64,000 nt of DNA from Mactromeris polynyma (lineage: Eukaryota > Mollusca > Bivalvia > Venerida > Mactridae): positions 4,340,001 to 4,404,000 of the forward strand of contig JASFXZ010000037.1 in NCBI GenBank assembly GCA_032209605.1, read 5' to 3'. Positions 32,876 to 47,800 of this stretch are shown piece after piece; the stretch's first letter is position 1; every line of letters begins with the position of its first letter. Position numbers and translations under genes: made by a program. A model generated the notes under the pieces. The model was not told the DNA's origin. It made no database searches and was given only the letters and a program-made list of their open reading frames with translations.

Positions 32876-35800
32876 CTGAAAAAAAGGAGTTTTTATATCA
32901 GCTGGTCTTTGTATACCCTGAAAATAGGAACCTTTATATCAGCTGTTCTTTGTACATGTATACACTGAAAAATAGGAGTTTTTATATCAGCTGGTCCATG
33001 ACAAAAACTATAAATAACCCAAAAATCCATTTTCAGATATGAGCACCGCAGTATGATTTCAAACCTCTTCTATAAGTGACATCATTCCAGAAAACGCCAC
33101 ATGTGACGTCACCATGTACTGACAGTAAGCAATATTTGCTCCATATAGCATTATGAAAAGAAAGTTACAATATGGAGTAAATATTGTTTCCTGCTTGCAC
33201 ATCGTGACATCACATGTGGTGTTTCTTGAAATCATGTCATTTACAGAAGTGGTTGGAAATCCCACAGCAGCATTCATATTTACATTTTCTAATAGATTTA
33301 TTTTTCTATATATTTAATACCACAACTACTAAAATAAGAAATCCACTTTTCTTTTATAGCAATTATAATATTAAATAACGAAATAGAAAAGTAAACTATG
33401 TTCAGTAAACTTATTCTGCCATTATGTAATAAAATAGAATCTTATTTTCGTAGTCATCTTTAATTGAATTCATAAAACTTGTCATTTAAAAGGGATACAA
33501 ATTTGGTAAAGCCTCGTTTTTAGAAGACTAGTTTAATAAAATAAATAAAAAATGATCACTCATGTATGATTCTCTATATGTATAACAATGATACTGAAAA
33601 CAATGTAATAACAAGAGATGTTTGTAAAACATTATACATCCCTGTGACGCCAATATCAATAAGGTTCCTCTGCCACCCAAGATGATTGTGTGGACCAAGT
33701 TTGAGGATGATAGGTCAAGGGGTTCTTGAGTAATTGATCGGAAACGAAAAGGTTACGGACCGACATGTGCAAACCAATATGCTCTCTCTTCTTCAAGAGG
33801 GTTCGAAGGGGGCATACAAATGTAACTCTGTACTACACACAATTTTCATGGTAGGGATTTAGCCATTTGGTGATACCTCAATAATATGACCATCTTCAGG
33901 TATGAAGAAAGGTGGTCTCAGTTGAGAGGTGGTTATCAAGGTAAAATGTAGAAGAAAAATTGACTCCTGGTGATAATGTCGTCTTATTAAGGAGATGGTC
34001 TTAATTTCATGTTTTTTTTGTTTTTTTACCACATATGCAATGTGCACATTTTGAAGAATATATACACACCTGCGAGACAGCCATCTTCAGTTCAGTGACA
34101 TCTTGCATCATCAGCAAGTAATCATCCACAATATTCCATTCCTGTATATACACAATATCATTTAACTTAACAGTTGGAAATTACTTCATAGAGCATCAAA
34201 TATCGTGCCCCTAAGATCATCGTAATTTTTACGATTCTTACATCCCAGTTTCAGGCAAATCAGAATTTATTTTATAATAATAATAATTGCTCCCTGAGAT
34301 TGAGACTCTGAGTGGGACATTTTTTCTGCGGCTGACATTTAGTCAATATGTCTTAAATTGTATCGAAATAAAGCTTTAATAGTAATTTTCTGCACAATCA
34401 CCCATGATTTGGGCGGTCATCCAAAGTAAAAGGTGGCAATTAACAAATTATTGCCAATTATCATGTCTGAAAATAATAGAAACATGTGAAGCTGCAATAA
34501 ACAACATGAGAAGTTGCATCTTGATCAGTGTCACCAAGCGCTTAATTAATTCCATGGTTGAGAGCGTCTATATAACCCCGAAACGTGTATCAATGATTTT
34601 TTGATTGGTGCCCCGATTTTACTACTTACGGTCATCAGTTTGACACATAATTTCAGAGAACTAGTCGAGAATTAAATTAAAATACCCCATAACAAAAATT
34701 AAAGAAAGCTATCATCAAAATCAGGATATTGCGGCTCCCAGCTGGGAAAACGTGACTGGCCTATCAAACCATGAGCCTCCCATACGGAAATCGAGAGAGT
34801 ACACATGTATGGATATAATACTTACAATAGCTAGATTCTCCACCTGTATGCATATAATACTTACAATAGCTAGATTCTCCACCTGTAGGCATATAATACT
34901 TACAATAGCTAGATTCTCCACATGTATGCATATAATACTTACAATAGCTAGATTCTCCACATGTATGCATATAATACTTACAATAGCTAGATTCTCCACA
35001 TGTATGCATATAATACTTACAATAGCTAGATTCTCCACATGTATGCATATAATACTTACAATAGCTAGATTCTCCACATGTATGCATATAATACTTACAA
35101 TAGCTAGATTCTCCACATGTATGCATATAATACTTACAATAGCTAGATTCTCCACATGTATGCATATAATACTTACAATAGCTAGATTCTCCACCTGTAG
35201 GAAGAATTCTGTGAGGGCACGAGATACTGGAGGTAAGATTACAGTAGGCTCAGCATCTTGTTTCGTCATATTGTTGTACAGATGCCACAATGCTTTCAGC
35301 AGTCCAAGGTTTATATCTAACTTTTCAATGCCAGCATCTCTATATACATGTAAAATAATTAAACCATTTAAGTTATAATTTCTGTACACTATACACAGTA
35401 ATTCCATTTTTATTATAAAACAAACAATATATCAAAACAACATCATATACAAAGTTTTCATTTTTTTTTATATAAAATCATTTTGCAACACAATGCTTCA
35501 AATTGCAGTGTAACTATGTTACAAATCTTCACTGACTTTCCACAACACAATGCTTCAAATTGCAGTGTAACTATGTAACAAATCTTCTCTGACTTGTCTT
35601 TCCACAACACAATGCTTCAAATTGCAGTGTAACTATGTAACAAATCTTCACTGACTTGTCTTTCCACAACACAATGCTCCAAATTGCAGTGTAACTATGT
35701 TACAAATCTTCACCGTCTTTCCACAACACAATGCTTCAAATTGCAGTGTAACTATGTTACAAATCTTCACTGACTTGTCTTTCCACAACACAATGCTTCA

Positions 35801-38800
35801 AATTGCAGTGTAACTATGTTACAAATCTTCACCGTCTTTCCACAACACAATGCTTCAAATTGCAGTGTAACTATGTAACAAATCTTCACTGACTTGTCTT
35901 TCCACAACACAATGCTTCAAATTGCAGTGTAACTATGTAACAAATCTTCACTGACTTGTCTTTCCACAACACAATGCTTCAAATTGCAGTGTAACTATGT
36001 AACAAATCTTCACTGACTTGTCTTTCCACAACACAATGCTTCAAATTGCAGTGTAACTATGTTACACATCTTCACTGTCTTTCCACAACACAATGCTTCA
36101 AATTGCAGTGTAACTATGTTACAAATCTTCACTGACTTGTCTTTCCACAACACAATGCTTCAAATTGCAGTGTAACTATGTAACAAATCTTCACTGACTT
36201 GTCTTTCCACAACACAATGCTTCAAATTGCAGTGTAACTATGTAACAAATCTTCACTGTCTTTCCACAACACAATGCTTCAAATTGCAGTGTAACTATGT
36301 TACACATCTTCACTGACTTGTCTTTCCACAACACAATGCTTCAAATTGCAGTGTAACTATGTAACAAATCTTCACTGACTTGTCTTTCCACAACACAATG
36401 CTTCAAATTCCAGTGTAACTATGTTACAAATCTTCACTGACTTGTCTTTCCACAACACAATGCTTCAAATTGCAGTGTAACTATGTAACAAATCTTCACT
36501 GACTTGTCTTTCCACAACACAATGCTTCAAATTGCAGTGTAACTATGTAACAAATCTTCACTGACTTGTCTTTCCACAACACAATGCTTCAAATTGCAGT
36601 GTAACTATGTAACAAATCTTCACTGACTTGTCTTTCCACAAGCCGATGCTTCAAATTGCAGTGTAACTATGTTACACATCTTCACTGACTTGTCTTTCCA
36701 CAACACAATGCTTCAAATTGCAGTGTAACTATGTAACAAATCTTCACTGACTTGTCTTTCCACAACACAATGCTTCAAATTCCAGTGTAACTATGTAACA
36801 AATCTTCACTGACTTGTCTTTCCACAACACAATGCTTCAAATTGCAGTGTAACTATGTAACAAATCTTCACTGACTTGTCTTTCCACAACACAATGCTTC
36901 AAATTGCAGTGTAACTATGTTACACATCTTCACTGTCTTTCCACAACACAATGCTTCAAATTGCAGTGTAACTATGTAACAAATCTTCACTGACTTGTCT
37001 TTCCACAAGCCGATGCTTCAAATTGCAGTGTAACTATGTAACAAATCTTCACTGACTTGTCTTTCCACAAGCCGATGCTTCAAATTGCAGTGTAACTATG
37101 TAACAAATCTTCACTGACTTGTCTTTCCACAACACAATGCTTCAAATTGCAGTGTAACTATGTAACAAATCTTCACTGACTTTCCACAACACAATGCTTC
37201 AAATTGCAGTGTAACTATGTAACAAATCTTCACTGACTTGTCTTTCCACAACACAATGCTTCAAATTGCAGTGTAACTATGTAACAAATCTTCACTGTCT
37301 TTCCACAACACAATGCTTCAAATTGCAGTGTAACTATGTAACAAATCTTCACTGACTTGTCTTTCCACAACACAATGCTTCAAATTGCAGTGTAACTATG
37401 TAACAAATCTTCACTGACTTGTCTTTCCACAACACAATGCTTCAAATTGCAGTGTAACTATGTTACACATCTTCACTGTCTTTCCACAACACAATGCTTC
37501 AAATTGCAGTGTAACTATGTTACAAATCTTCACTGACTTGTCTTTCCACAACACAATGCTTCAAATTGCAGTGTAACTATGTAACAAATCTTCACTGACT
37601 TGTCTTTCCACAACACAATGCTTCAAATTGCAGTGTAACTATGTAACAAATCTTCACTGTCTTTCCACAACACAATGCTTCAAATTGCAGTGTAACTATG
37701 TTACACATCTTCACTGACTTGTCTTTCCACAACACAATGCTTCAAATTGCAGTGTAACTATGTAACAAATCTTCACTGACTTGTCTTTCCACAACACAAT
37801 GCTTCAAATTCCAGTGTAACTATGTAACAAATCTTCACTGACTTGTCTTTCCACAACACAATGCTTCAAATTGCAGTGTAACTATGTAACAAATCTTCAC
37901 TGACTTGTCTTTCCACAACACAATGCTTCAAATTGCAGTGTAACTATGTAACAAATCTTCACTGACTTGTCTTTCCACAACACAATGCTTCAAATTGCAG
38001 TGTAACTATGTAACAAATCTTCACTGACTTGTCTTTCCACAAGCCGATGCTTCAAATTGCAGTGTAACTATGTTACACATCTTCACTGACTTGTCTTTCC
38101 ACAACACAATGCTTCAAATTGCAGTGTAACTATGTAACAAATCTTCACTGACTTGTCTTTCCACAACACAATGCTTCAAATTCCAGTGTAACTATGTAAC
38201 AAATCTTCACTGACTTGTCTTTCCACAACACAATGCTTCAAATTGCAGTGTAACTATGTAACAAATCTTCACTGACTTGTCTTTCCACAACACAATGCTT
38301 CAAATTGCAGTGTAACTATGTTACACATCTTCACTGTCTTTCCAGAACACAATGCTTCAAATTGCAGTGTAACTATGTAACAAATCTTCACTGACTTGTC
38401 TTTCCACAAGCCGATGCTTCAAATTGCAGTGTAACTATGTAACAAATCTTCACTGACTTGTCTTTCCACAAGCCGATGCTTCAAATTGCAGTGTAACTAT
38501 GTAACAAATCTTCACTGACTTGTCTTTCCACAACACAATGCTTCAAATTGCAGTGTAACTATGTAACAAATCTTCACTGACTTTCCACAACACAATGCTT
38601 CAAATTGCAGTGTAACTATGTAACAAATCTTCACTGACTTGTCTTTCCACAACACAATGCTTCAAATTGCAGTGTAACTATGTAACAAATCTTCACTGAC
38701 TTGTCTTTCCACAAGCCGATGCTTCAAATTGCAGTGTAACTATGTTACACATCTTCACTGACTTGTCTTTCCACAACACAATGCTTCAAATTGCAGTGTA

Positions 38801-41800
38801 ACTATGTAACAAATCTTCACTGACTTGTCTTTCCACAACACAATGCTTCAAATTGCAGTGTAACTATGTAACAAATCTTCACTGACTTGTCTTTCCACAA
38901 GCCGATTCTTCAAATTGCAGTGTAACTATGTTACAAATCTTCACTGACTTGTCTTTCCACAACACAATGCTTCAAATTGCAGTGTAACTATGTAACAAAT
39001 CTTCACTGACTTGTCTTTCCACAACACAATGCTTCAAATTGCAGTGTAACTATGTAACAAATCTTCACTGACTTGTCTTTCCACAACACAATGCTTCAAA
39101 TTGCAGTGTAACTATGTAACAAATCTTCACTGACTTGTCTTTCCACAACACAATGCTTCAAATTGCAGTGTAACTATGTAACAAATCTTCACTGACTTGT
39201 CTTTCCACAACACAATGCTTCAAATTGCAGTGTAACTATGTAACACATCTTCACTGACTTGTCTTTCCACAACACAATGCTTCAAATTGCAGTGTAACTA
39301 TGTAACAAATCTTCACTGACTTGTCTTTCCACAACACAATGCTTCAAATTGCAGTGTAACTATGTAACAAATCTTCACTGACTTGTCTTTCCACAACATA
39401 ATGCTTCAAATTGCAGTGTAACTATGTTACAAATCTTCACTGACTTGTCTTTCCACAACACAATGCTTCAAATTGCAGTGTAACTATGTAACAAATCTTC
39501 ACTGACTTGTCTTTCCACAACACAATGCTTCAAATTGCAGTGTAACTATGTAACAAATCTTCACTGACTTGTCTTTCCACAACACAATGCTTCAAATTGC
39601 AGTGTAACTATGTAACAAATCTTCACTGACTTGTCTTTCCACAACACAATGCTTCAAATTGCAGTGTAACTATGTAACAAATCTTCACTGACTTGTCTTT
39701 CCACAACACAATGCTTCAAATTGCAGTGTAACTATGTTACACATCTTCACTGTCTTTCCACAACACAATGCTTCAAATTGCAGTGTAACTATGTTACAAA
39801 TCTTCACTGACTTGTCTTTCCACAACACAATGCTTCAAATTGCAGTGTAACTATGTTACACATCTTCACTGACTTGTCTTTCCACAACACAATGCTTCAA
39901 ATTGCAGTGTAACTATGTTACAAATCTTCACTGACTTGTCTTTCCACAACACAATGCTTCAAATTCCAGTGTAACTATGTAACAAATCTTCACTGACTTG
40001 TCTTTCCACAACACAATGCTTCAAATTGCAGTGTAACTATGTAACAAATCTTCACTGACTTGTCTTTCCACAAGCCGATGCTTCAAATTGCAGTGTAACT
40101 ATGTTACACATCTTCACTGACTTGTCTTTCCACAACACAATGCTTCAAATTGCAGTGTAACTATGTAACAAATCTTCACTGACTTGTCTTTCCACAACAC
40201 AATGCTTCAAATTCCAGTGTAACTATGTAACAAATCTTCACTGACTTGTCTTTCCACAACACAATGCTTCAAATTGCAGTGTAACTATGTAACAAATCTT
40301 CACTGACTTGTCTTTCCACAACACAATGCTTCAAATTGCAGTGTAACTATGTTACACATCTTCACTGTCTTTCCACAACACAATGCTTCAAATTGCAGTG
40401 TAACTATGTAACAAATCTTCACTGACTTGTCTTTCCACAAGCCGATGCTTCAAATTGCAGTGTAACTATGTAACAAATCTTCACTGACTTGTCTTTCCAC
40501 AAGCCGATGCTTCAAATTGCAGTGTAACTATGTAACAAATCTTCACTGACTTGTCTTTCCACAACACAATGCTTCAAATTGCAGTGTAACTATGTAACAA
40601 ATCTTCACTGACTTTCCACAACACAATGCTTCAAATTGCAGTGTAACTATGTAACAAATCTTCACTGACTTGTCTTTCCACAACACAATGCTTCAAATTG
40701 CAGTGTAACTATGTAACAAATCTTCACTGACTTGTCTTTCCACAAGCCGATGCTTCAAATTGCAGTGTAACTATGTTACACATCTTCACTGACTTGTCTT
40801 TCCACAACACAATGCTTCAAATTCCAGTGTAACTATGTAACAAATCTTCACTGACTTGTCTTTCCACAACACAATGCTTCAAATTGCAGTGTAACTATGT
40901 AACAAATCTTCACTGACTTGTCTTTCCACAAGCCGATGCTTCAAATTGCAGTGTAACTATGTTACAAATCTTCACTGACTTGTCTTTCCACAACACAATG
41001 CTTCAAATTGCAGTGTAACTATGTAACAAATCTTCACTGACTTGTCTTTCCACAACACAATGCTTCAAATTGCAGTGTAACTATGTAACAAATCTTCACT
41101 GACTTGTCTTTCCACAACACAATGCTTCAAATTGCAGTGTAACTATGTAACAAATCTTCACTGACTTGTCTTTCCACAACACAATGCTTCAAATTGCAGT
41201 GTAACTATGTAACAAATCTTCACTGACTTGTCTTTCCACAACACAATGCTTCAAATTGCAGTGTAACTATGTAACACATCTTCACTGACTTGTCTTTCCA
41301 CAACACAATGCTTCAAATTGCAGTGTAACTATGTAACAAATCTTCACTGACTTGTCTTTCCACAACACAATGCTTCAAATTGCAGTGTAACTATGTAACA
41401 AATCTTCACTGACTTGTCTTTCCACAACATAATGCTTCAAATTGCAGTGTAACTATGTTACAAATCTTCACTGACTTGTCTTTCCACAACACAATGCTTC
41501 AAATTGCAGTGTAACTATGTAACAAATCTTCACTGACTTGTCTTTCCACAACACAATGCTTCAAATTGCAGTGTAACTATGTAACAAATCTTCACTGACT
41601 TGTCTTTCCACAACACAATGCTTCAAATTGCAGTGTAACTATGTAACAAATCTTCACTGACTTGTCTTTCCACAACACAATGCTTCAAATTGCAGTGTAA
41701 CTATGTAACAAATCTTCACTGACTTGTCTTTCCACAACACAATGCTTCAAATTGCAGTGTAACTATGTTACACATCTTCACTGTCTTTCCACAACACAAT

Positions 41801-44800
41801 GCTTCAAATTGCAGTGTAACTATGTTACAAATCTTCACTGACTTGTCTTTCCACAACACAATGCTTCAAATTGCAGTGTAACTATGTTACACATCTTCAC
41901 TGACTTGTCTTTCCACAACACAATGCTTCAAATTGCAGTGTAACTATGTTACAAATCTTCACTGACTTGTCTTTCCACAACACAATGCTTCAAATTCCAG
42001 TGTAACTATGTAACAAATCTTCACTGACTTGTCTTTCAACAACACAATGCTTCAAATTCCAGTGTAACTATGTAACAAATCTTCACTGACTTGTCTTTCC
42101 ACAACACAATGCTTCAAATTGCAGTGTAACTATGTAACAAATCTTCACTGACTTGTCTTTCCACAACACAATGCTTCAAATTCCAGTGTAACTATGTTAC
42201 AAATCTTCACCGTCTTTCCACAACACAATGCTTCAAATTGCAGTGTAACTATGTTACAAATCTTCACTGACTTGTCTTTCCACAACACAATGCTTCAAAT
42301 TGCAGTGTAACTATGTAACAAATCTTCACTGACTTGTCTTTCCACAACACAATGCTTCAAATTGCAGTGTAACTATGTAACAAATCTTCACTGACTTGTC
42401 TTTCCACAACACAATGCTTCAAATTGCAGTGTAACTATGTAACAAATCTTCACTGACTTGTCTTTCCACAACACAATGCTTCAAATTCCAGTGTAACTAT
42501 GTAACAAATCTTCACTGACTTGTCTTTCCACAACACAATGCTTCAAATTGCAGTGTAACTATGTAACAAATCTTCACTGACTTGTCTTTCCACAACACAA
42601 TGCTTCAAATTGCAGTGTAACTATGTAACAAATCTTCACTGACTTGTCTTTCCACAACACAATGCTTCAAATTCCAGTGTAACTATGTTACAAATCTTCA
42701 CTGACTTGTCTTTCCACAAGCCGATGCCATTTTCCCCATCAAGCAGAGACGGAGGTTAAATGACTATATTGTATTACTTTTATTTGTAAAAGCAAACTTT
42801 TGCCATATCTCGGAATCTTTAGATTTGCAGCTGTGTACCAGATTGACTGAACATACTCGGTATGTCACCTGATCGATAGCCATAAATAAGATTTTGACAG
42901 TAGAATACCAGTATATATACTTAAAGTTATTAAAAATGCAACCGAAAAGTATGTGCTTTAAAACATGACATAAAGAAGAAATCATTCTATATTAATTCAC
43001 TAACACAATTTCCTAAACTTATTCAATCCTGAAATATGAACTATTGGTCCAAAGTTTCAATACTTTTTGAACAATATTTTAAACATTGGTAACAGTTTTA
43101 ACACTATGTACCAAATGAAGTCTAATTAAAACAGTTGTGTTTTTAATAGTGTTAAGTATATACATTGTATATATGTTATTACCTGTGTTGTGTCTGGATA
43201 ATCTTCAATAACAGCTGTAGCGTTTTCAATCTCTGAGTACCAGTTTGTTTACTAGACACATAAACCAACGATGTCCATAGCTCACTCAATGGTAAACTTC
43301 TGAAATAATCATAATAATAAGACTTTCATTATACCAGCTTTCAAAACACGCTTCATTTTTGACAAATTACAAATGCGTTTTCTTCCCCAGCCTTCATACA
43401 GTAATGCATACACAAATGACAAATGTCACGGAAGGACATGACCTGCCCAGCCTGGGAAATTGAACCCTGACCTCACGGATGACAGCCCAGTGCTCTATCC
43501 ACCGAGTTAACTGGCCAGGTACATGCTAATTCAACAACACTGTATACATTATTTGATGTGATATTTAAATAGCCTATAGATAAATGATTCAAATTTGTAA
43601 TTTAACAGTTCCAAATAATTCATCTTCTTGTATGTAGTAATACTGATGGTAACCAGTAAAAAGCAAATATTCAACAAAAAAACAAATTATGTACACCAAA
43701 GTAAGGATGCAAATTATAACAAGGCATGTTTGTAAAACATTATGCCCCCTGTGACCTTGACCTTTGATCCAAAAATTAATAGGGTTCCTCTGCTACCCAA
43801 GTTAAATGTGTGGACCAAGTTTGAGGATGATAGGTCAAGGGGTTCTTGAGTTATTGATAGGAAACGAAAAGGTTACGGACCAACCGACCGACCGACATGT
43901 GCAAACCAATATTCCCTCTCTTCTTCGAAGGGGGGCATAAACATTTGAGGACATGTGTGCAGTAACATGGCACTAGAGTTAGTACATATAAGAGAAAAAG
44001 GAATGTTCAAACACTGCATAGCTACCTTCAACATTCATGGGAAATACAATTTAATTTGTTCTGTTTGTTTGAAGTCCTTAAAATTGTTATAATCAAATTG
44101 TGTATAATGTTGAAATTTATAATAGACAGGAAACAATGTGGCAGTCAGAAAGTGGCACACACAATGTAACTTACCTTGCCAAATGTGAAGATAGAACATC
44201 ATTTAAGATAATATAACCTGTCTCAAAACTGTCCCTGAGTCCAGCAGTGACAGTGAACTTGTATCCCCAATGTGTGTCATGTTCCGAGAACTCACTATCA
44301 AACTCGTAGTATAGAGTGTCCCCTACAATACAAGGCAGACGTTAACAGTCCAGAAAATGTGCAGCTAACAAAGGGCAATGTTTTAGTAAAACATTGGAAC
44401 CTCTCTAGAGCCGCCCTCTCTTGAGCAACAACCTCTTTTCAACAACATAATCAATTTGCCCAGTAATCCTTTACAACCAATTAACCTCTCTATAGCAACA
44501 CTCTCACAACAACAACAACCAATTACGGTAACCTCTCTATAGCAACGATCTCACAACAACAACAACCAATTATGGTAACCTCTCTATAGCAACACTCTCA
44601 CAACAACAACAACCAATTACGGTAACCTCTCTATAGCAACACTCTCACAACAACAACAACAACCAATTACGGTAACCTCTCTATAGCAACACTCTCACAA
44701 CAACAATAACAAATTTCATCTCCCAAAGGATATTGTTTTGGAGAAGTTGCACTGCGCTGTAAACAAATTCAATATTATAGGTCCGTGCTTCCAGTGAGTA

Positions 44801-47800
44801 CTGGACATGTTCATAATATCATGTATCTTCATTACTAGAAGTCAAGCAAAGAATTTTTACGCAAAGGGCTACAGAGAATATATTTTCTCTTGTATAGGAG
44901 AATTCCTCTCAACATCCGGCCTTATTTACTTACAAACAATGCCTGAAAACTTAAAATAAATTTCAAGGGGTTAAAGCAAAACAAGCCTATCTACTTCTTT
45001 AATTATATGCAGATTGATCAGTTTTGTATTCACTCATTAAATTGTCAAATGAAATGTGAAAACTGCAACATAAAAGAGTCAAGAGGTGGCATGATACAGT
45101 AAAACCTCAATGATAAGACCACCCTTAAGTTCCTTAAACAATGGTCTTCTTATTGAGGTGGTCTTAATATTGAGGTTGAATAACAGTGAAAAAACAGTGA
45201 AAATGGACTTGAAAATTAGGCTCTTAATACATGTATTGAGGTGGTCTTTAAGTGTGGTTTTACAGTATATAATAGATATACATGTACCCAAAATTCAGAA
45301 CAGGTTCATTAATATTGTGACTGGTATGAGTACAATTATAGTTCTGAAAATGTAGCTGTACCTGGGACTTGAAAACTGTTCCATGTACCACGTGAAGATC
45401 CATACATCTTGTATTCATTCTGTTTCATATCACTCGATGTACTAAATACAAGCTCATCGTGTGTACGTGTAGAACATCTGTATATAGATATAGTCCACAT
45501 ATTATACACATATACTTCCCCATACCTATCCTTCAATGCCAGGCAACAGGCAGGTAGGCACACGGTAACCATTATTTAACTAGTTGGCAGCTCACCAACT
45601 GGCCATATCAGAATAGACCGCTACTGGGATTCGAACCTTCGACCTCTTGGCAGATGCCTTAACCACTTGGCCCTGGGAGAAGGTATATTTAGAATAAAAA
45701 GCTAGAAGGTTAAGGGTGGTAATATATGATACAATGCCTCAATAGCTCAGTTGATAGAGTGCCCCCTTTGAGTGCGGAATGTCGTGGGTTCGATCCCTAG
45801 CCGCATCATACAAAAGATATGAAAAATGGTACTGGTAGCTCCCTTGCTAGGCACTCAGTATATAAAGGGTAGTATCAGGAGATAAATAAGCCCAGGTAAG
45901 TATCTGTTAGTGGATACCTTGTTGGTCGCATACGAGATTTGTAGCTCATGTTACTTGTTGATCATATGCCACGTTAAAGAAAGCTTATCATTATCTGTCT
46001 TTTTATCTTTTATCATGATTTTTGCAGACCCATTTACATGTAATCCATGCATCTTTATGCAGACCCATTTACATGTAATCCATGCATCTTAATGCAGACC
46101 CATTTACATGTAATCCATGCATCTTAATGCAGACCCATTTACATGTAATCCATGCATCTTAATGCAGACCCATTTACATGTAATCCATGCATCTTTATGC
46201 AGACCCATTTACATGTAATCCATGCATCTTAATGCAGACCCATTTACATGTAATCCATGCATCTTAATGCAGACCCATTTACATGTAATCCATGCATCTT
46301 TATGCAGACCCATTTACATGTAATCCATGCATCTTAATGCAGACCCATTTACATGTAATCCATGCATCTTAATGCAGACCCATTTACATGTAATCCATGC
46401 ATCTTTATGCAGACCCATTTACATGTAATCCATGCATCTTAATGCAGACCCATTTACATGTAATCCATGCATCTTAATACAGACCCATTTACATGTAATC
46501 CATGCATCTTAATGCAGACCCATTTACATGTAATCCATGCATCTTTATGCAGACCCATTTACATGTAATCCATGCATCTTAATGCAGACCCATTTACATG
46601 TAATCCATGCATCTTAATGATTCACTCAGTTTTGTCTCTATATTTAAGGTATTTATACCCAAACTGCTATGGTCTTTTCTATTAAGGTCTACACAATGTT
46701 CACACTGGCGTTACGCAGTGAACTTGGATACAGCTATAGAATGGAGACAACAATTATAACTTTTGATGCATGACAGGGACATTATTTCATTGTGTAGGAA
46801 ACTTAATAATTTAGTAACACAACTCAATGATCTGTTAAAACTGTAATTTTTATAATAAATGTATGGAATACTTATTTACTTGGAATCGAAGGCTACAGTC
46901 AGGAAGGATGCACCAGGCAGTTGTATTTTCTCCTTCACCGAGACAGACTGGTAATTATGTGGAGATTCTTTGGTAACCACGGACATGGTCACTTCCTCCA
47001 TGAACTGACACGCTGTACAAGCTATCGGTATGAGACTTTCCTTCTCACAATGTTGTACCAGATTCTGTACAACCTGAAATCATCAAATCATTCTTTGTTT
47101 TAGTTCAAATAAACAATGTGGATAACATGGAAGGGATGTAATAATAACTTATTGCATGTGTTACTAAATATAGTAAGACATTTCCACTGTACATGAACGT
47201 ATAAGGACAACGTGATGCCAATATCTATGATCATGTGACCTGGTGTGCCGAATATCGGATATTTGGCATACCTCCGGGAGTGCCAGATCTCGATATTTGG
47301 TATACTTCGGGTGTGACGTCATTGTTTAGCGCGGGAAACGTCGACGTTCAGAAACGAAACATTGAACAGACGGCCGACGTTCAAATGGCTTATCCGTCTG
47401 ATAAAACTTGACAGTTTGTATTTAAAATTTGTCAAAATCTGTGTGACAGACTTTTAAGAACTTCAAGTTACAATTTTAGACCTATACTCTAGACAAGTTG
47501 ATTCTAAATCATTTCTAAAATGTTTAATTATTTCCAATATCCATATACAATGTACATTAACTTGTATACTATTGTCTTGTTTTCTGATAACTTTTTGCAA
47601 CTAAAGCCCTTGGGCCAATATCTTTCCAAGTATGCCAATATCGCTGTAAGGCACACCAGTCCCGTATGATAATTTCTAAATCCAACATTTATGTACCCTT
47701 ATTAGGATTGAACACACTCGTTTTAAAAAACAACAAATATCTTGCACTTGCATGTTTTTTTAAAGCAATAGAAGTAATACATAGGCTCTCTCAGAATACA

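Noticed and set aside
34752..35378. Plus-strand 208-codon frame across the 39-base array
   Set aside because: Repeat unit divisible by three keeps several frames open. The minus strand carries the conserved ZZEF1 exon.
45734..45808. tRNA gene
   Set aside because: A and B boxes are present, but acceptor and T stems pair poorly and a SINE body follows.
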